From positions 6,042,601 through 6,106,600 of the forward strand of contig CM049319.1 of assembly GCA_026874595.1 (NCBI GenBank): 64,000 nucleotides of DNA. Direction: 5' to 3'. Source of the stretch: Sipunculus nudus (taxonomy: Eukaryota > Annelida > Sipuncula > Golfingiida > Sipunculidae). The notes beneath the pieces are model-generated. The model saw nothing but the letters and a program-made list of their open reading frames with translations. It did not search any database and was not told the DNA's origin. Below, in pieces: positions 23,767-35,714 of the stretch; positions within the stretch are counted from its first letter, which is position 1; every line of letters begins with the position of its first letter. The translations under genes and the position numbers were made by a program.

Positions 23767-25652
23767 AATATTAAAAGAAGACTGGGCGCCACCTACAATA
23801 GATTCTAAGTTTTAGGGCCTTTTTACTCCCTCATGCTTCTGAACAACAAGTGAGTAATAAAACGTGAAAATTATTTGTCTTTGATTATTTTGCACGTCAA
23901 TAAATTAAAGGATAAAGCCTTATTCTATATAGCTTGTAGTGTATCTGTCATTGCTTGTCTAAAACGGTATAACCAAGAGAGGGGATATATATATAGCATC
24001 TCTAGTGGCAAACATTTTTAATTTTAATATACTTAATGATCTAAAATTTTTAGTTGTGATGGTATGAGAACTTTAGATGAAGTGCTCTCCCCCTAGTAGT
24101 AAAACAGTGTACTACCACTATCTTGAATGGCCTGGTGCAGTTTGATAGAGGCCGCTGCTGTCGACCCTTGAAAAAATAAAGAAAAATATCTCATTTATTT
24201 TGGTGAAGATATGGGAAATGACCCCCCTTAGGACACACTTTGCCTCATTCCCGAAGGTTCAAGATAAAAAAAAGGTGTATATCTGGAGCGTGGCCATCGA
24301 GGAGATGCAAGATAAGAGTCTCGTGTGACCACCGTCAATTATAATCTTAATATGTTTGTAAATTGTATTAAGTGGCAATTGTTTTATCAAATACATAATT
24401 GTGGCAAGCTTGTTCAGTCACGTCTCATGATACGTGCTTGGTTCACACAGCTATAACCAAATACTGATATAATTGCACGGGAGTTTTATATTTTGTATCG
24501 AGCCATATCACATATCAACTCCATACTTAAAGCTGGTGCTATTATATCAAAGAGCTAACTTTTAAATGGCAGATGCATTGACTCAATTCATTTCATTGTC
24601 CTAATCGGAGCGACAAATTTTACACGTATTTTACATGAAAAATACCACTGGAGGAATTGTCTGTCGGTTCTGCACCTGGGTAACCCTCACAGGTTTGAAG
24701 TAAAGGCAAGTTATATGAGCGGTCTGTAAGTTCATGTTTTAATGATGAGAGCGTGTTCTACCTCACGCTACGAGTCATCCGGGAATCACAAAACTCTACC
24801 CAAGGTCTGGTCAGCTGGTGCAAAGTGGTAGGAAAAAAAAGGTCATTTTCAAACGTGTCTGCAACAGTTCTGCAGATAGTTATTAGATCCATTTTGTAAA
24901 AATGTTACATTGTGACAAATATACAGGAATATACTATTATATGTCGATTATGTGCATTATTTATGTTACGATATAGATAAAAGTGTAACCAGGTATTGAA
25001 ACACTTTCATAACAGCTAATTTCATGTCACTGAAAACTGACAAAACTCTCAGCATCAGTCGAAATGGAAGAGGCACCTCTAAATTTACCAAATTATCAGA
25101 CCTCCGTGTCTACAGAAAAGTATATCTGCAAAATTAAATTTGCCAGTTATATATGGAAAAATGAAGGACTGATTCTATTCGGAGTTTGGGAGTGTAAAAC
25201 ATTTTTTTAGTGCTGGGGCATTGTTACTGTGACCGCATCATGCCAATGCTGACATGAAATGCACATAAAACCATCAAGAATGAATCCACTGAGGTATTAC
25301 TAAGAAAAACTGCTTATAAACAGACGCCGGACATTGCGCCATGGTGAGGTAAAAGGTTGGGTTGTGGAGAGAAGAATATAAGAGTACAATAACCCCACCC
25401 CCCACCCCTATAGTAAAGCCTAGATCCGCATCCTCACCAGCTACAACACTGAATATATGAGTGCAACCCCTAACCTCCCCCCCCCCCAACTACAGATTTT
25501 ATTTCAATCTTATACTTTTTTTTTTATCTTACAGAAAACACTCAAAGAGCGCATAAAAGATCTGTATTCTTATCCGCTACAAAATTAATTTCCAGATTAA
25601 CATTTGAATTGATGCTTGTTCAGTTTATATAACAAGTGACCCATGGGTCAGG
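23765..25652. other. Non-coding stretch with one dispersed repeat
   Basis: 24667-24755 resembles 31523-31610 (shared TCTGCACCT, AAGTTATAT and TAAGTTCATGTTTTAAT in the same order and spacing). A run of 11 C lies at 25477-25487. No gene recognised. Confidence 0.5.
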
Positions 25653-25949
25653 ACGCTCAGCTGACTGGGAAGAGATTCGCAAAAGGAAATTTTATCATCA
25701 GAATGGTAGTATATACCCATTCAACTGAAGCATCAAACAGATTAACCAACAGGCCAAGTTTTAGTCTGTATTTATATATCTCAAAAATAGAGAAAAATGT
25801 GTAAACTTTTAAAACTAGAATACGGGTAACCAACAAGTGACTACATGTATCTGCCAAAATCGGATAGTGAGGCATGGATTGAGTGGCAAGGGGAAATAGA
25901 GTGAGGTATGTTGCATATTAGCATGGATGTCTGCAGCCTAAATATGTAT

Positions 25950-26960
25950 GTAGGTTGTGCCACCTACCACAAATCCAGAAAGCTGTCCAAGTTGTATACA
26001 CCTGCAAAATTTTAGGCAGAAAAGTCAAACCACTACATGTATATGAGCGATTTTTGCCCATGGCAGACAAACAGACAAACACTGTGCAAAAATCTTTGCA
26101 GGTAACCCTTCCAGTTTTGTGTATGATAAAGACCTATGTGAGATCTAAACACATGCACAATTTTGGCCCAATCGGTCAAATGGTTCCTGAGATATGAGCT
26201 TGGATATGTGCAGCGTTAACTAGAATGTAGGTGGCGCCACCTGTCATAAAATCAAGAAAGCTGTCCACGATGTATAAACCTGCAAAATTTTACGCAGTTA
26301 TGTCGAACCACTACAGAGAAATGAGTGATTTTAGGCCACGGCAGACTAACAGACAGACGCTGTGCAAACATTGTTACAGGTGGCGCCACCATTTTTTGTG
26401 TATGTTACAGAGCTATCAAAGGGCTACATTTGTATAAATTTTATTTCCTGATCGGTCAAACGGTTCCCAAGATATAAGCTTGGATGTCATCAGCGTGAAC
26501 GTGAAAGTAGGTGGCGCCACCTGTCATAAAATCAAGAAAGCTATCCTGGATGTATACGCATGACGAATTTCAGGTGAATTAGTCAATTCACTGCAGAGAT
26601 ATGAGTGATTTTAACCCAAGGCAGATGAACAGATGGACACTGTGCAAACATGGTTACAGGTGGCGCCACCATTTTTTGTGTATGTTATAAAGCAATCCAA
26701 GGGCTACATTTGTATCAATTTTATTTCCTGATCGGTCAAACGGTTCCCGAGATATGAGTGGAAACAGACCCACAAATGGACACTGGATAGAGAGGAAAGG
26801 TCAGAGGTCAACGCATATTGGTTAGGCACCAGTTCACATGTGACCCGATAATAGGTGTAAGTTTGGGAAAAATCGGTCCATTAGTCTCCGAGGAGCTCTC
26901 CTGAAACGAACGCCGCCGCGGTGGAGGAACTCGGTCAAAAACATAGTATCCGCAAAACTT
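25950..26960 (+). repeat. Tandem family 1, about 280 bp period, three units plus
   Basis: Units open at about 25950 (degenerate), 26230 and 26510 with a GGTGGCGCCACC palindrome followed by TGTCATAAAATCAAGAAAGCT. A second palindrome lies 149 bp into two of the units (26379 and 26659), followed by ATTTTTTGTGTATGTTA. Small open frames here are chance. Confidence 0.85.
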
Positions 26961-26979
26961 CGTTTTGGCGGATACAAAA

Positions 26980-28952
26980 ATACAGGTGGCTCCACCAGTC
27001 TGCAGAAACTAATAAAAACACTTAATGGTCAATATCCATGCAAAAAATCATGGTGATCTCTGCATTAGTTGTTCAGATACTTCAGTTTTTGTATCAAATT
27101 GTCCATTATTCTGAGGGATACTTCGGAGTCCTATAGCTTGAAGGATATGGGTAACAGAGACCTAATTTCAAGTTTCCACAGGCACCTTTCATGGGCCTCC
27201 TTGCATGACAAGAATGAAGATTCTAGGTCCAGTTGTTGCGATTTGTACCCTGTTGACAGATAACCACATCTTTAAAGGTCTCAAAAAAAAAGAAAAAAAT
27301 TCGTAAAAATTTGAAAAAAAATAGAGGTGGCACACCCAGTCTGCAGAAACAGATGGAACAGCTCATGATCAATATGTATGCCGAAAATCATGACCATCAG
27401 TGTTGTAGTTATTGAAATACTGCAGTTTTTGTATCAAATTTTCCATTATTCTGGGGGGGGGGGGGGGTATTTTGGACCCATACAGCTTAAAGAATATGGC
27501 TAACAGAGACCTAATTTCAAGTTTCCATGGAGACTTTTCATGGGTCTCCCTGTGTGTCAAGAATGAAGATTCTTGGTCGAGTTTTTATGATTTGTGCCCT
27601 GTTAACAGATGTTCATATCTTTAAAGGTCTCAAAAATACAGAAAAATTTCGTAAAAAAAACCGAACAAATACAGGTGATGCCACCAGTCTGCAGAAACTT
27701 ATGAAACACTCCATGATCAATATCCATGCAAACAATTATGGTTATCTCTGCATTAGTTGTTCAGATACTTTAGCTTTTGTATCAAATTTTCCATTATTCT
27801 GAGCTGTACTTTGGAGTGCCATAGCTCAAAGGATATGGGTAACAGAGACCAAATTTCAGGTTTCCATGGAGACTTATCATGGGTCTCCCTGTGTGTCAAG
27901 AACGAAGATTCTAGGTCCAGTCGTTACGACTTGTACCCTGTTGACAGATAACTACATCCTTAAGGTCTCAAAAATGGAGAAAACAATTCGTGAACATTGA
28001 AAAATACAGGTGGCGCCACCAGTCTGCACAAACTGATGAAACATCTCATGATCAATATGTATGTCGAAAATCATGACCATCAGTGATGTAGTTAATGAGA
28101 TATTGAAGTTTTTGTATGAAATTTTTGACTATTCTGGGGGGTAATTTTGGGCCCCATAGCTCAAAGGATATGGGTAACAGAGACCTAATTTCTGGTTTCC
28201 ATGGAGACTTTTCATAGGTCTCTCAGTGTGTCGAAAATGAAGATTCTAGGTACAGTCGTTACGATTTGTGCCACGCTAACAGATGACAGCATCCTCAAAG
28301 GTCTCAAAAATAGAGGAAAAAATCGTAAAAAAATCAAACAGTACAGGTGGCGCCACCAGTCTGCAGGAACTGATCGAACATCTCATGATCAATATGTATG
28401 CCGAAAATGAAGACCATCAGTGATGTAGTTATTGAAATATTGAAGTTTTTGTATGAAATTTTTTACTATTCTGGGGGGGTACTTTGGGGCCCCATAGCTC
28501 GAAGGATATGGGTAACAGAGACCTAATTTCTGGTTTCCAAGGAGATTTTTCATGGACCTCTCAGTGTGTCAAGAATTAAGATTCTAAGTCCAGTCTTTAT
28601 GATTTGTGCCTTGTTAACAGATGTTCACATTTTTAAAGGTCTCAAAAATAGAGAAAAAAATTCGTAAAAAATCGAAAAATACAGGTGGCGCCACCAGTCT
28701 GCAGGAAGTGATGTAACATCTCATGATCAATATGTATGCCAAAAATCATGACCATCAGTCAAGTAGTTAATGAGATATTGAAGTTTTTGTATGAAATTTT
28801 TGACTTTTCTGGGGGGTACTTTGGGGCCACATAGCTCGAAGGATATGGGTAACAGAGACCTAATTTCTGGTTTCCAAGGAGATTTTTTATGGGCCTCTCA
28901 GAATCCCAAGTTACAAGGTTCTAGGTCCAGCGGTTACGATTTGTGCCTGGTT
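26980..28952 (+). repeat. Tandem family 2, about 337 bp period, six units
   Basis: Units start at about 26984, 27324, 27673, 28009, 28346 and 28683 with GGTGGCGCCACC (degenerate in the first three) followed by AGTCTGCAG. Each continues with a TCATGATCAATATG motif, a TTTTGTATSAAATTTT motif, a G-run (15 G at 27453-27467), GGATATGGGTAACAGAGACC, TTTCCATGGAGA and AGATTCTAGGTCCAG. Later units resemble each other more closely than the first ones do, suggesting local amplification. Open frames of 60-90 codons here are repeat-driven. Confidence 0.9.
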
Positions 28953-29042
28953 AACGGACGGACAGACGGACAGACGGACAGACGGACGACGGACAAAGAG
29001 TGATCGCTATAGCTCAGATGACTTTCAGTCAGCTGAGCTAAA

Positions 29043-30261
29043 AAACGAGAAAACGCCTCAAGAGAACGCATTCCCTTATTTTATGAAGCCATAGAGGAAA
29101 AAAAGCTCTTTATTGATGTTATATCACTACACCTCTCTTATGACGACGCCATTACAACACTCCAGGTCACAAAAGGGATACAATACCTGTTTCGTACCCC
29201 CCCCCCCCCCCGTAGGAAGGTAGGCTTATATTGGCTGGCGAGTTTTTTTTCTGTATCAGTATGTGGGTTAAACATTTTTATGGCTAGATTTTCTTAGGTT
29301 TCCCAGATAGAAAAATCATTGAATACATTTTTTAAAATTTTTTCCCTTTCTTCTGCCGGTATTTGCGCTATATCTCAAATATGGCTGATTTAAAAGAACG
29401 ACCTTGGTCACAATAATAGTCATATGTGACAGATATACACATGATATTTATTTTTGACCATATTTCCAAGATTCTCGGTTATTACAAACATCTAGTTTTT
29501 GCCTGTCACCAAAAGCGCTCCTATAAATTTTGCTGAAAAATGTCGGCCACGATCCAAGGAAAGAGTAGCTAAATGCTGGAGCAAATATGTGTGGGATGTA
29601 GGCCCCGTATTATATGGAGAGACAAAAAAAAAACCAACAGAAAACAGGTAAAAGGTGACGCATATTTTAAACCTGGGTCCAGGATGACATGCATGTTTTT
29701 TGGTTCGTTTAAAAGTTTGCCGTTTGTTCCTAGGCCGGTGATCCGTCAAAATAATTGCTAGATATTTCTTATTACTTTAGAGATATATGACAGACAAGCA
29801 AACAAACAAACCAGCGATAAGCGCTGATCATATAAACCTCAAACACCTTGCCTCGCGGAGATAATGATATCGTCAACCGAACTTTGAGAACATCTCTAAT
29901 ACCAAGTAGGAATTTTGCAAGTCATGAAGATATGTAGATACAAGATATAACACGGAAGTTAAAATAAGAGCTTGATAAACAGCGATATAGCAGCTAAGTG
30001 GCTAATCATGTAACCACATTGTGTTTCATTTAAGTTTTTAGCGTGCTATGTCACGACTTTAATTTCACGAGTGTTTGAATTGTTATGAAATTAGGGTATA
30101 GTAAAAAAAGGCACATGAAAGGCATGTGAATGCATGATTTAAAATGGGTCACTCTCCATCACGGTTTGAGTTGGTACATGGTATTATACTTCAAATGAAG
30201 GTTATAGTGTCACCCATAAACTTACGCAGAGGTCATACGGTGCACTCTGCTTTCGCTCAAC
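29043..30261. other. Non-coding stretch with a dispersed repeat
   Basis: 29265-29410 resembles 36105-36245 in order (TTAGGTTTCCC/GGGAT..., ATTGA, pyrimidine-rich block, then TGATTT and GACCTTTGG-like end), suggesting two diverged copies of one repeat. A run of 15 C lies at 29197-29211. No gene recognised; the open frames at 29492-29761 on both strands are unidentified. Confidence 0.5.
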
Positions 30262-30300
30262 CCAGGGGCGTCAATGCAGGGGTGATGGGGTTATATATCA

Positions 30301-30329
30301 CCCCCCCCCCCCCCACACACACACACACA
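30301..30329. repeat. Poly-C (14) followed by (AC)n
   Basis: A C run grades directly into an AC dinucleotide tract. Confidence 0.9.
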
Positions 30330-30433
30330 GTTTTTAGCAAGGGGGATGGTCAATGTAATCATCTGCCCTGCTATTCAGAGAATAACATTTGTATATTGAA
30401 AATGAAATATATAAATATGAGAATCCAATATGC

Positions 30434-30436
<3 letters not shown>

Positions 30437-30482
<46 letters not shown>
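30437..30482. repeat. (TA)n microsatellite, left of MITE
   Basis: The TA tract abuts the left end of the pogo-type MITE, which inserts at TA. Confidence 0.95.
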
Positions 30483-30485
<3 letters not shown>

Positions 30486-30666
30486 TGAGACCTCGTTGTG
30501 TCGAACTCGCTTAAGTCGAATACCCCGCTTACGTCGAAGTTACTGACTCGATTTTCTGGGCAACTCTAGTTAAACTATAACCAAATAAAACCCGCTTGTG
30601 TCGAACCTCGGATTTGTCGAAGATTTCTGAGGGTCCCTTCTACTTCGACACAACGAGGTTTCACTG
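30483..30666. mobile_element. Pogo/Tigger-type MITE, 184 bp
   Basis: Terminal inverted repeats start CAGTGAGACCTCGTTGTG then TCGAA on the left and CAGTGAAACCTCGTTGTG then TCGAA on the reverse-complemented right end, one mismatch over 23 bp. TA flanks both ends, as expected of the Tc1/mariner superfamily; CAGT-x-x-AA-x-CC is the pogo/Tigger terminal form. It has no coding capacity. The insertion lies within a TA microsatellite, so the exact TA duplication cannot be proved. Confidence 0.85.
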
Positions 30667-30670
30667 TATA

Positions 30671-30672
<2 letters not shown>

Positions 30673-30716
<44 letters not shown>

Positions 30717-30722
30717 TATATG
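30673..30722. repeat. (TA)n microsatellite, right of MITE
   Basis: TA tract with one AAA interruption near its right end, followed by a short (TG)n run. Confidence 0.95.
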
Positions 30723-30813
30723 TGTGTGTGTATGTGCGTGTATAGGCGTTTATAAAAAAAAATCTAAGCCTGCGAGTCATCCCCTTCCCTTGAAGATAAA
30801 TTGACGCCACTGG

Positions 30814-33007
30814 TTCAACCAATGCTTGCTACAGCAGCTGACACAAGACCAATAATTGTATCAGCCCAACGAGAGTGGTGTAACTCGGATTTCAGAGCTA
30901 GATGCTCAATGCGAAACATTTTTCTGGTAATATTTTGTAGCTTGCACCTGCCGCTATGTGGCATATTCTGGCTCCAAATTGTATTTATTGATAAAAACTT
31001 CAAAAGAATTAAGTGGATTTCAATGACATGACAAGGAAAAAATTTATAGACAGTCTGTTTAGTTTTGAGAGCTCCTATCCTTGTTGGTGGAGGTATGCGC
31101 TCTATGTGTGCTTTCTTGTGTGGAAACGAGCGAAGTGAATGGTCCTAATGATGTATGAGCGATGTACAAAACCTATGTCTGGAACAGGAGTAGAGCACTC
31201 CCGAACATTCGGACATCGCCATCCCGAGGTCATAATAAACATGCCCAGCGATTAGTGTGAGAGCACCAGAGAACGCTTGTAGTGTTACTATTGTTACGGA
31301 TTTCAATTCACATCATGAGTGTCTTCAGCACTGCAAAAGCAACAGTTCAATATGAAAAAATTCATTAGATGGCAGCAATAAGCAACTGTTATGTCCGCAG
31401 TCAGGCCCCGAAATCTGTCTCAATTCGTTTCCAAAGTTCTGTTTCTCTTTAGTCAAAAAGAAGTTTCGCAGTGCGTTTTTAAGTACACTTACTGATAAAT
31501 TAAACAACGAACGGTATTTCAGGTCTGCACCTAACGGACACTCAACTTAAAAGTAAAGTAAAGGGCAAGTTATATCCAGAAGTCTCTAAGTTCATGTTTT
31601 AATAATAAATGAATTCAGGTGATCCTCACGCGTTAAGTCCGATTAACCTCTATAGCTGGCGTCATTAAACACACTCAGAAATAACTTGGTAAAAATACTT
31701 TTTGCTAAGAAGAATAAATCATCCTTTAAATTTTTACAAAGCTCACGTTGGAAGTTCTTACCAAGAAGTCATGCAATTTTGTCTTTAAACTTTGTCAACT
31801 TGTAAAATTATCCGATGCACTGACTGCGCTCAGGTCAAAACTATACCCATAGTGCTGGGCAAGGTACCTACGCACCTGTTGGTTTGAGGTCATTTCGTAC
31901 TTATATCAGGTAACTTCGATCAATTCCTTTTAACACTTTGTCCCCAGTTGAAAGGCCATTAATTCAGAATGTAACTTCAAAATCACATCGATAGTTCTCC
32001 ATAGCAAAGCCAGTACGATATTGACGTGAAGGTTAATACGTCCTTTGCCGTTCTTTGTAACAGAAGGTCGTCTAGTTCTATGATGCCGGCACGGCCATCT
32101 GTCACGTATTCCACCCAGAAAAACTCTTCCACGTGTTGGCTCCTCCAATTCTTGACGCATGACTCTGAGAATACCCCGGGTGCTAAGCGGTGGAAACTTC
32201 CTCGGTCGTACGGTACAGTTCAAACGACCAACACCATCACAGGAATTGCTGTACAAAGCAGGAAAGGACACTGTATTTGATTTGACGTGAACTCACTTAT
32301 TTGAACTACCATGTGTCCTGCGGACAGATTATGTGATCAATGGTTATGTAAGTGCAGGAATGCTACCGACTCTTTGAACGTGCCTGTACACCGCCAAAGA
32401 TTATATATCAACTTTACAACAGGGGACGAGGCTCGCTGCGCAAGGACGGTGATTTAACATGATCATTTATCAATAAGCAAAATAGTTTTCGCAGTTGTAT
32501 TTTATTTTTACCACTGAGCAACCATCCGTATTTCCCTAAATAGATAATAAATACGACAGTCATTGGGAGATATAGTGTTCATTGGTTGGTTAGCAATATA
32601 TCAACCGATGGTGAATAGATCAATTTTAATCTTTTTGTTAAATCTCAGGGGGATTCCCTTTTGTCCAGCCGCCACTGGTCTCAACTTTTTTTTACACTCT
32701 TAAGGTTTTTTCTTTGTGGAATTGTAAGCCAATATGTTAGGTGTGAAAAAATTGAGGTTGGTCTGATGTCAGCCTTGGGCAATTTTAGCTTATAAGCATA
32801 AAACAAATGGCTGCCAAAATAATAATAAAAAAAAATACCAAAATTACCACAAGTACCTCAACTTTTGACATGGAGGGTCAACTAATATATGGATTATAGG
32901 TATGGTGACCCAGATAATTCATTTTTGGTATTGTTTTTGGTCGTAGTTACCATCATTTTCAAAATAAGTGTACCGCTGTTTAAAAAAACGTGTAAATCAT
33001 GAATGTA
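30814..33007. other. Non-coding stretch, one GC-richer patch
   Basis: 32020-32275 is richer in GC than its surroundings and open on both strands (minus 31930-32271, 113 codons; plus 32026-32280, 84 codons). I recognise no domain in either. It could be a decayed exon or transposon piece. The rest shows nothing recognisable apart from the dispersed repeat copy at 31523-31610. Confidence 0.45.
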
Positions 33008-33180
33008 CAGTAAAACCTGTGTAATTAGACCAACGGTGGGCCAAAAATGGTCTAAAATCACAGGTTGTCTTAATAGACATGTCAATTATAACCAATGTGA
33101 ATGCTTTTGGTCCACTCAAAGGTGGTCTTTATAGAAAGGTAGTCGTATTATACAGGTGGTCTTTCAGACAGGCTCTACTG
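33008..33180. mobile_element. Pogo/Tigger-type MITE, 173 bp
   Basis: The left end reads CAGTAAAACCTGTGTAATTA then GACCA; the reverse-complemented right end reads CAGTAGAGCCTGTCTGAAA then GACCA. TA flanks both sides (33006-33007 and 33181-33182). The interior carries GGTGGTCTTTATAGA-like strings typical of short Tc1/mariner-derived repeats in invertebrates. No coding capacity. Confidence 0.8.
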
Positions 33181-33182
33181 TA

Positions 33183-34272
33183 CTATACTGACCTATAAAT
33201 TCTGTTAATACGTGGATTCCACTGTACTCTGCGTATTTTATTTTTATAATTTGGAATAAAATGACTAATTAAACGCTTAGGTATAGATGTAGATGACCAA
33301 ATGTACTAAAGCACAGTTGTTATACATTATATTTGAAAAATATTATATTTATTACATTAATATAATTACATTAGTTACTTATATATGGCCTTTTTTTTAT
33401 AAAACAATAAGATCAAAACGTGCATAAACAACAGTTATCTACTATTTTGGATTTATTTTTATATTTACAACTTCAACAAAACTTTTTAGTGCTGGAATGA
33501 ATGACGAATTAAATGAGCATACATTGAATCAAACTAATTCAAAATGGCATCTTTACGGAAATTTTGATTTGCATGGTCGATCGGAAATATGTTTGTATAA
33601 CATGTGTCGGACTATATTATATTGTCGTTTAAAATATATCTCAGGTATGGCTGCAGGCTTTCATCAACATGATATTGATTATTCGACTGGAATGTGATTT
33701 TGAGTTGTGGGTGGCGCTTCCTATACTGAGTAACTTGTGCTAGTAGAAATCATTTTCTCACTTTTCAGTGGATAAAAAGAAAAGATAGTTAATGGCAAAG
33801 AAAGTAATTTTGAAAATGGTATCCTTACAGAAACATTCAATTTTGATCTATCGCAAAATTTGACAAATAATGTCTATGACACATCATTCAGACGTTATGT
33901 CACTTACCAAATTTCCCCAGATCACCGGCAGCCATGCATCAGTATCAAATCTATTTTTTTACGAGGATAATAATGCGTTATAATAAAAGTTTATAAAATT
34001 CTACCTCCCTGATTCCCCAAAGATAATGTGGACCATAATATAAAGAGAAATTACTTTTTTTTTAACATTTAAACCTAAAAAATGTATGGACGCATATGTC
34101 TGCAACGTGTAGATGTATGCACATACATAAGCACAGAAAGCCCCAAGGGTTAATACAATCAACGGTATAGTGTTAAGCCGGTACAAACACCATGAACAGT
34201 CGCATACAGGTCGAAAAATTTGTTTTTAATTTCACCATGTATACTCTTTTTCTTGTTTCTATATGAGAAGAA

Positions 34273-34275
<3 letters not shown>
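33183..34275. other. Non-coding stretch, nothing recognised
   Basis: AT-rich. The 66-codon frame at 33497-33697 has no motif. Confidence 0.55.

Positions 34276-34311
<36 letters not shown>
34276..34311. repeat. (AT)n microsatellite
   Basis: Uninterrupted AT dinucleotide tract. Confidence 0.95.
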
Positions 34312-34312
<1 letters not shown>

Positions 34313-34501
34313 TTTCATAAAGTAAACACTTATTATAATTATATTTAATTATAATTACGATTATACTTCATTATATAACTAATACGCAAAATCTTAATAA
34401 CTGGACGAGGACCCAAGTTAACATCGAAATAGTTGAAATAATCGTTTATTAGTGGTAAACAATTTAAAAATCTGATATCATTCATCATAGCTATCTTTAA
34501 A

Positions 34502-34662
34502 TACAGTGGGATTACTATTAATTCTATTAGATATCAATCTTTACCTTTTGACTTGAATTCCACCATGGACCTTTTATTCACAAAGGTTTTATTTTCGGGA
34601 TTATTCCCCTATCGCGAAAATCTGAACTTTGAAACCCTCGCGAACAAAGAGGCAACCACAGT
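34502..34662. mobile_element. MITE remnant
   Basis: The left end TACAGTGGGATTAC and the reverse-complemented right end TACTGTGGTTGCC are weakly similar and flanked by TA. The interior has TTATTTTCGGGATTA and CTCGCGAACAAAGAGG strings that I associate with short Tc1/mariner-type elements. The left end is badly diverged. Confidence 0.35.
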
Positions 34663-35535
34663 ATATTGCTTCTAGATAACATTGGCACTAGCAAGATCAC
34701 CTGTGGGAACAATTGTTGGTTCGAACCTCTGATGATCTAAAATCCTTAGCGACTGATCCTTCCAGTAATCAACACGTAGATCCTAAAGTTTTAACTTATA
34801 ATATCAATGCCCATTTAAGATATGTCGTAAATACTGAAATTTTAAATACGTTATTTTCATGACACTCAGCAATGTTTATATTTTATATGAATATTCATAT
34901 AAATATAAACATGCTGAATATATAATATATTACAATTTGATGCAATGACGTTAATTATAGGAAAAGTTAGTGATAATTCAGGACATTCACCATGGTTATT
35001 TTCTTTATGAATGATAATTAGTGTACATTGCTAAGAGTCCCCAGGCCATGTCCGTCACATGAAACAGTGGACACTGAGACAGTCTTATTATATCTTGATA
35101 GCAATCTCTGTTTACCTCATGGGCCATCCAATGGAGGAAATTCAACCTTTCCAGATCATTAGCCTCTTTCGTTCCTGTGACTCTCTCAGTGTCATTTAAT
35201 TAGCAGATAAACATTAATGTAATCAGATCAGTAGGAGTATGTTCCAGTCATAAAATCTTTCAATTAAGTGAAAGTGTTAAATGCAGCAAGACCTTACTTG
35301 TCCTAGTGTAGCTCTAGACATATGGGTGCATTTTAGAAGCCTATTACATTATCTAGATGGCAGCAGTGGCATTTGCAGAATAAAATATGAATGCCTCAAA
35401 TGAAAGACCAGTATATGGTATACTAATTTAGTAATTTTCCTGTTTATTACATACTTATAATCCTTACCCGAGAGTCTTGATAAACAGTACAAACGAATGA
35501 AGTTTAAGGTACAGTGCTCTGTCATGAGTTTTTAA
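34663..35535. other. Non-coding stretch, nothing recognised
   Basis: AT-rich sequence without gene-like frames. Confidence 0.55.
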
Positions 35536-35714
35536 AGTGACTGGAAAGTAATTGTAAAGTAATTGAAATTACAGCTATTTTCATGTTTGTAATCATTACA
35601 ATTACAATAACTTGTAATTGAATTTTGTCCAATTACAAATTACATTCAATTACTTGAAGAAATGTAATTAAGTACAGGTAATTACAAATACACATTACAA
35701 TTACCCCAACCCTG
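35536..35714. mobile_element. ATTAC-rich MITE, possibly hAT-derived
   Basis: The stretch is built of GTAATTG/CAATTAC words on both strands and ends in ATTACCCCAACCCTG, whose complement CAGGGTTGGGG is a common terminal form of hAT-like short elements. The left end GACTGGAAAGTAATTG is a diverged inverse. No coding capacity. Confidence 0.55.

Larger units (their letters stand above)
25653..29042 (+). mobile_element. Long tandem-unit interspersed element (pearl/Helentron-derived type), about 3.4 kb
   Basis: The left end has GCTCAGCTGACTG at about 25654 and the right end carries its inverse, CAGTCAGCTGAGC, just before TAAAAA at 29037-29042; the right copy is also one arm of a hairpin (AGCTCAGATGAC, TTTCA, GTCAGCTGAGCT). 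Between them are two tandem families (about 280 bp units at 25.95-26.95 kb and about 337 bp units at 26.98-28.95 kb) and a GACGGACAGACGG microsatellite at about 28953-28995. Core tandem units, then an (ACGG)n tract, then a 3' hairpin is the layout of bivalve pearl elements and Helentron-derived nonautonomous elements. No transposase. The class assignment is inference and the left end is less certain than the right. Confidence 0.6.
30262..30813. mobile_element. Possible inverted-repeat element with a nested MITE
   Basis: The left end reads CCAGGGGCGTCAAT and the reverse complement of the right end reads CCAGTGGCGTCAAT, 13 of 14 matching. The interior holds a C14 run with (CA)n, two long TA tracts and, between those tracts, the pogo-type MITE at 30483-30666. 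This may be one element enlarged by nested insertion and microsatellite growth, or two opposed insertions of one family. Confidence 0.4.

Noticed and set aside
34680-34735. tRNA-like GGTTCGAACCT string
   Set aside because: No matching A box at the right spacing and no cloverleaf.
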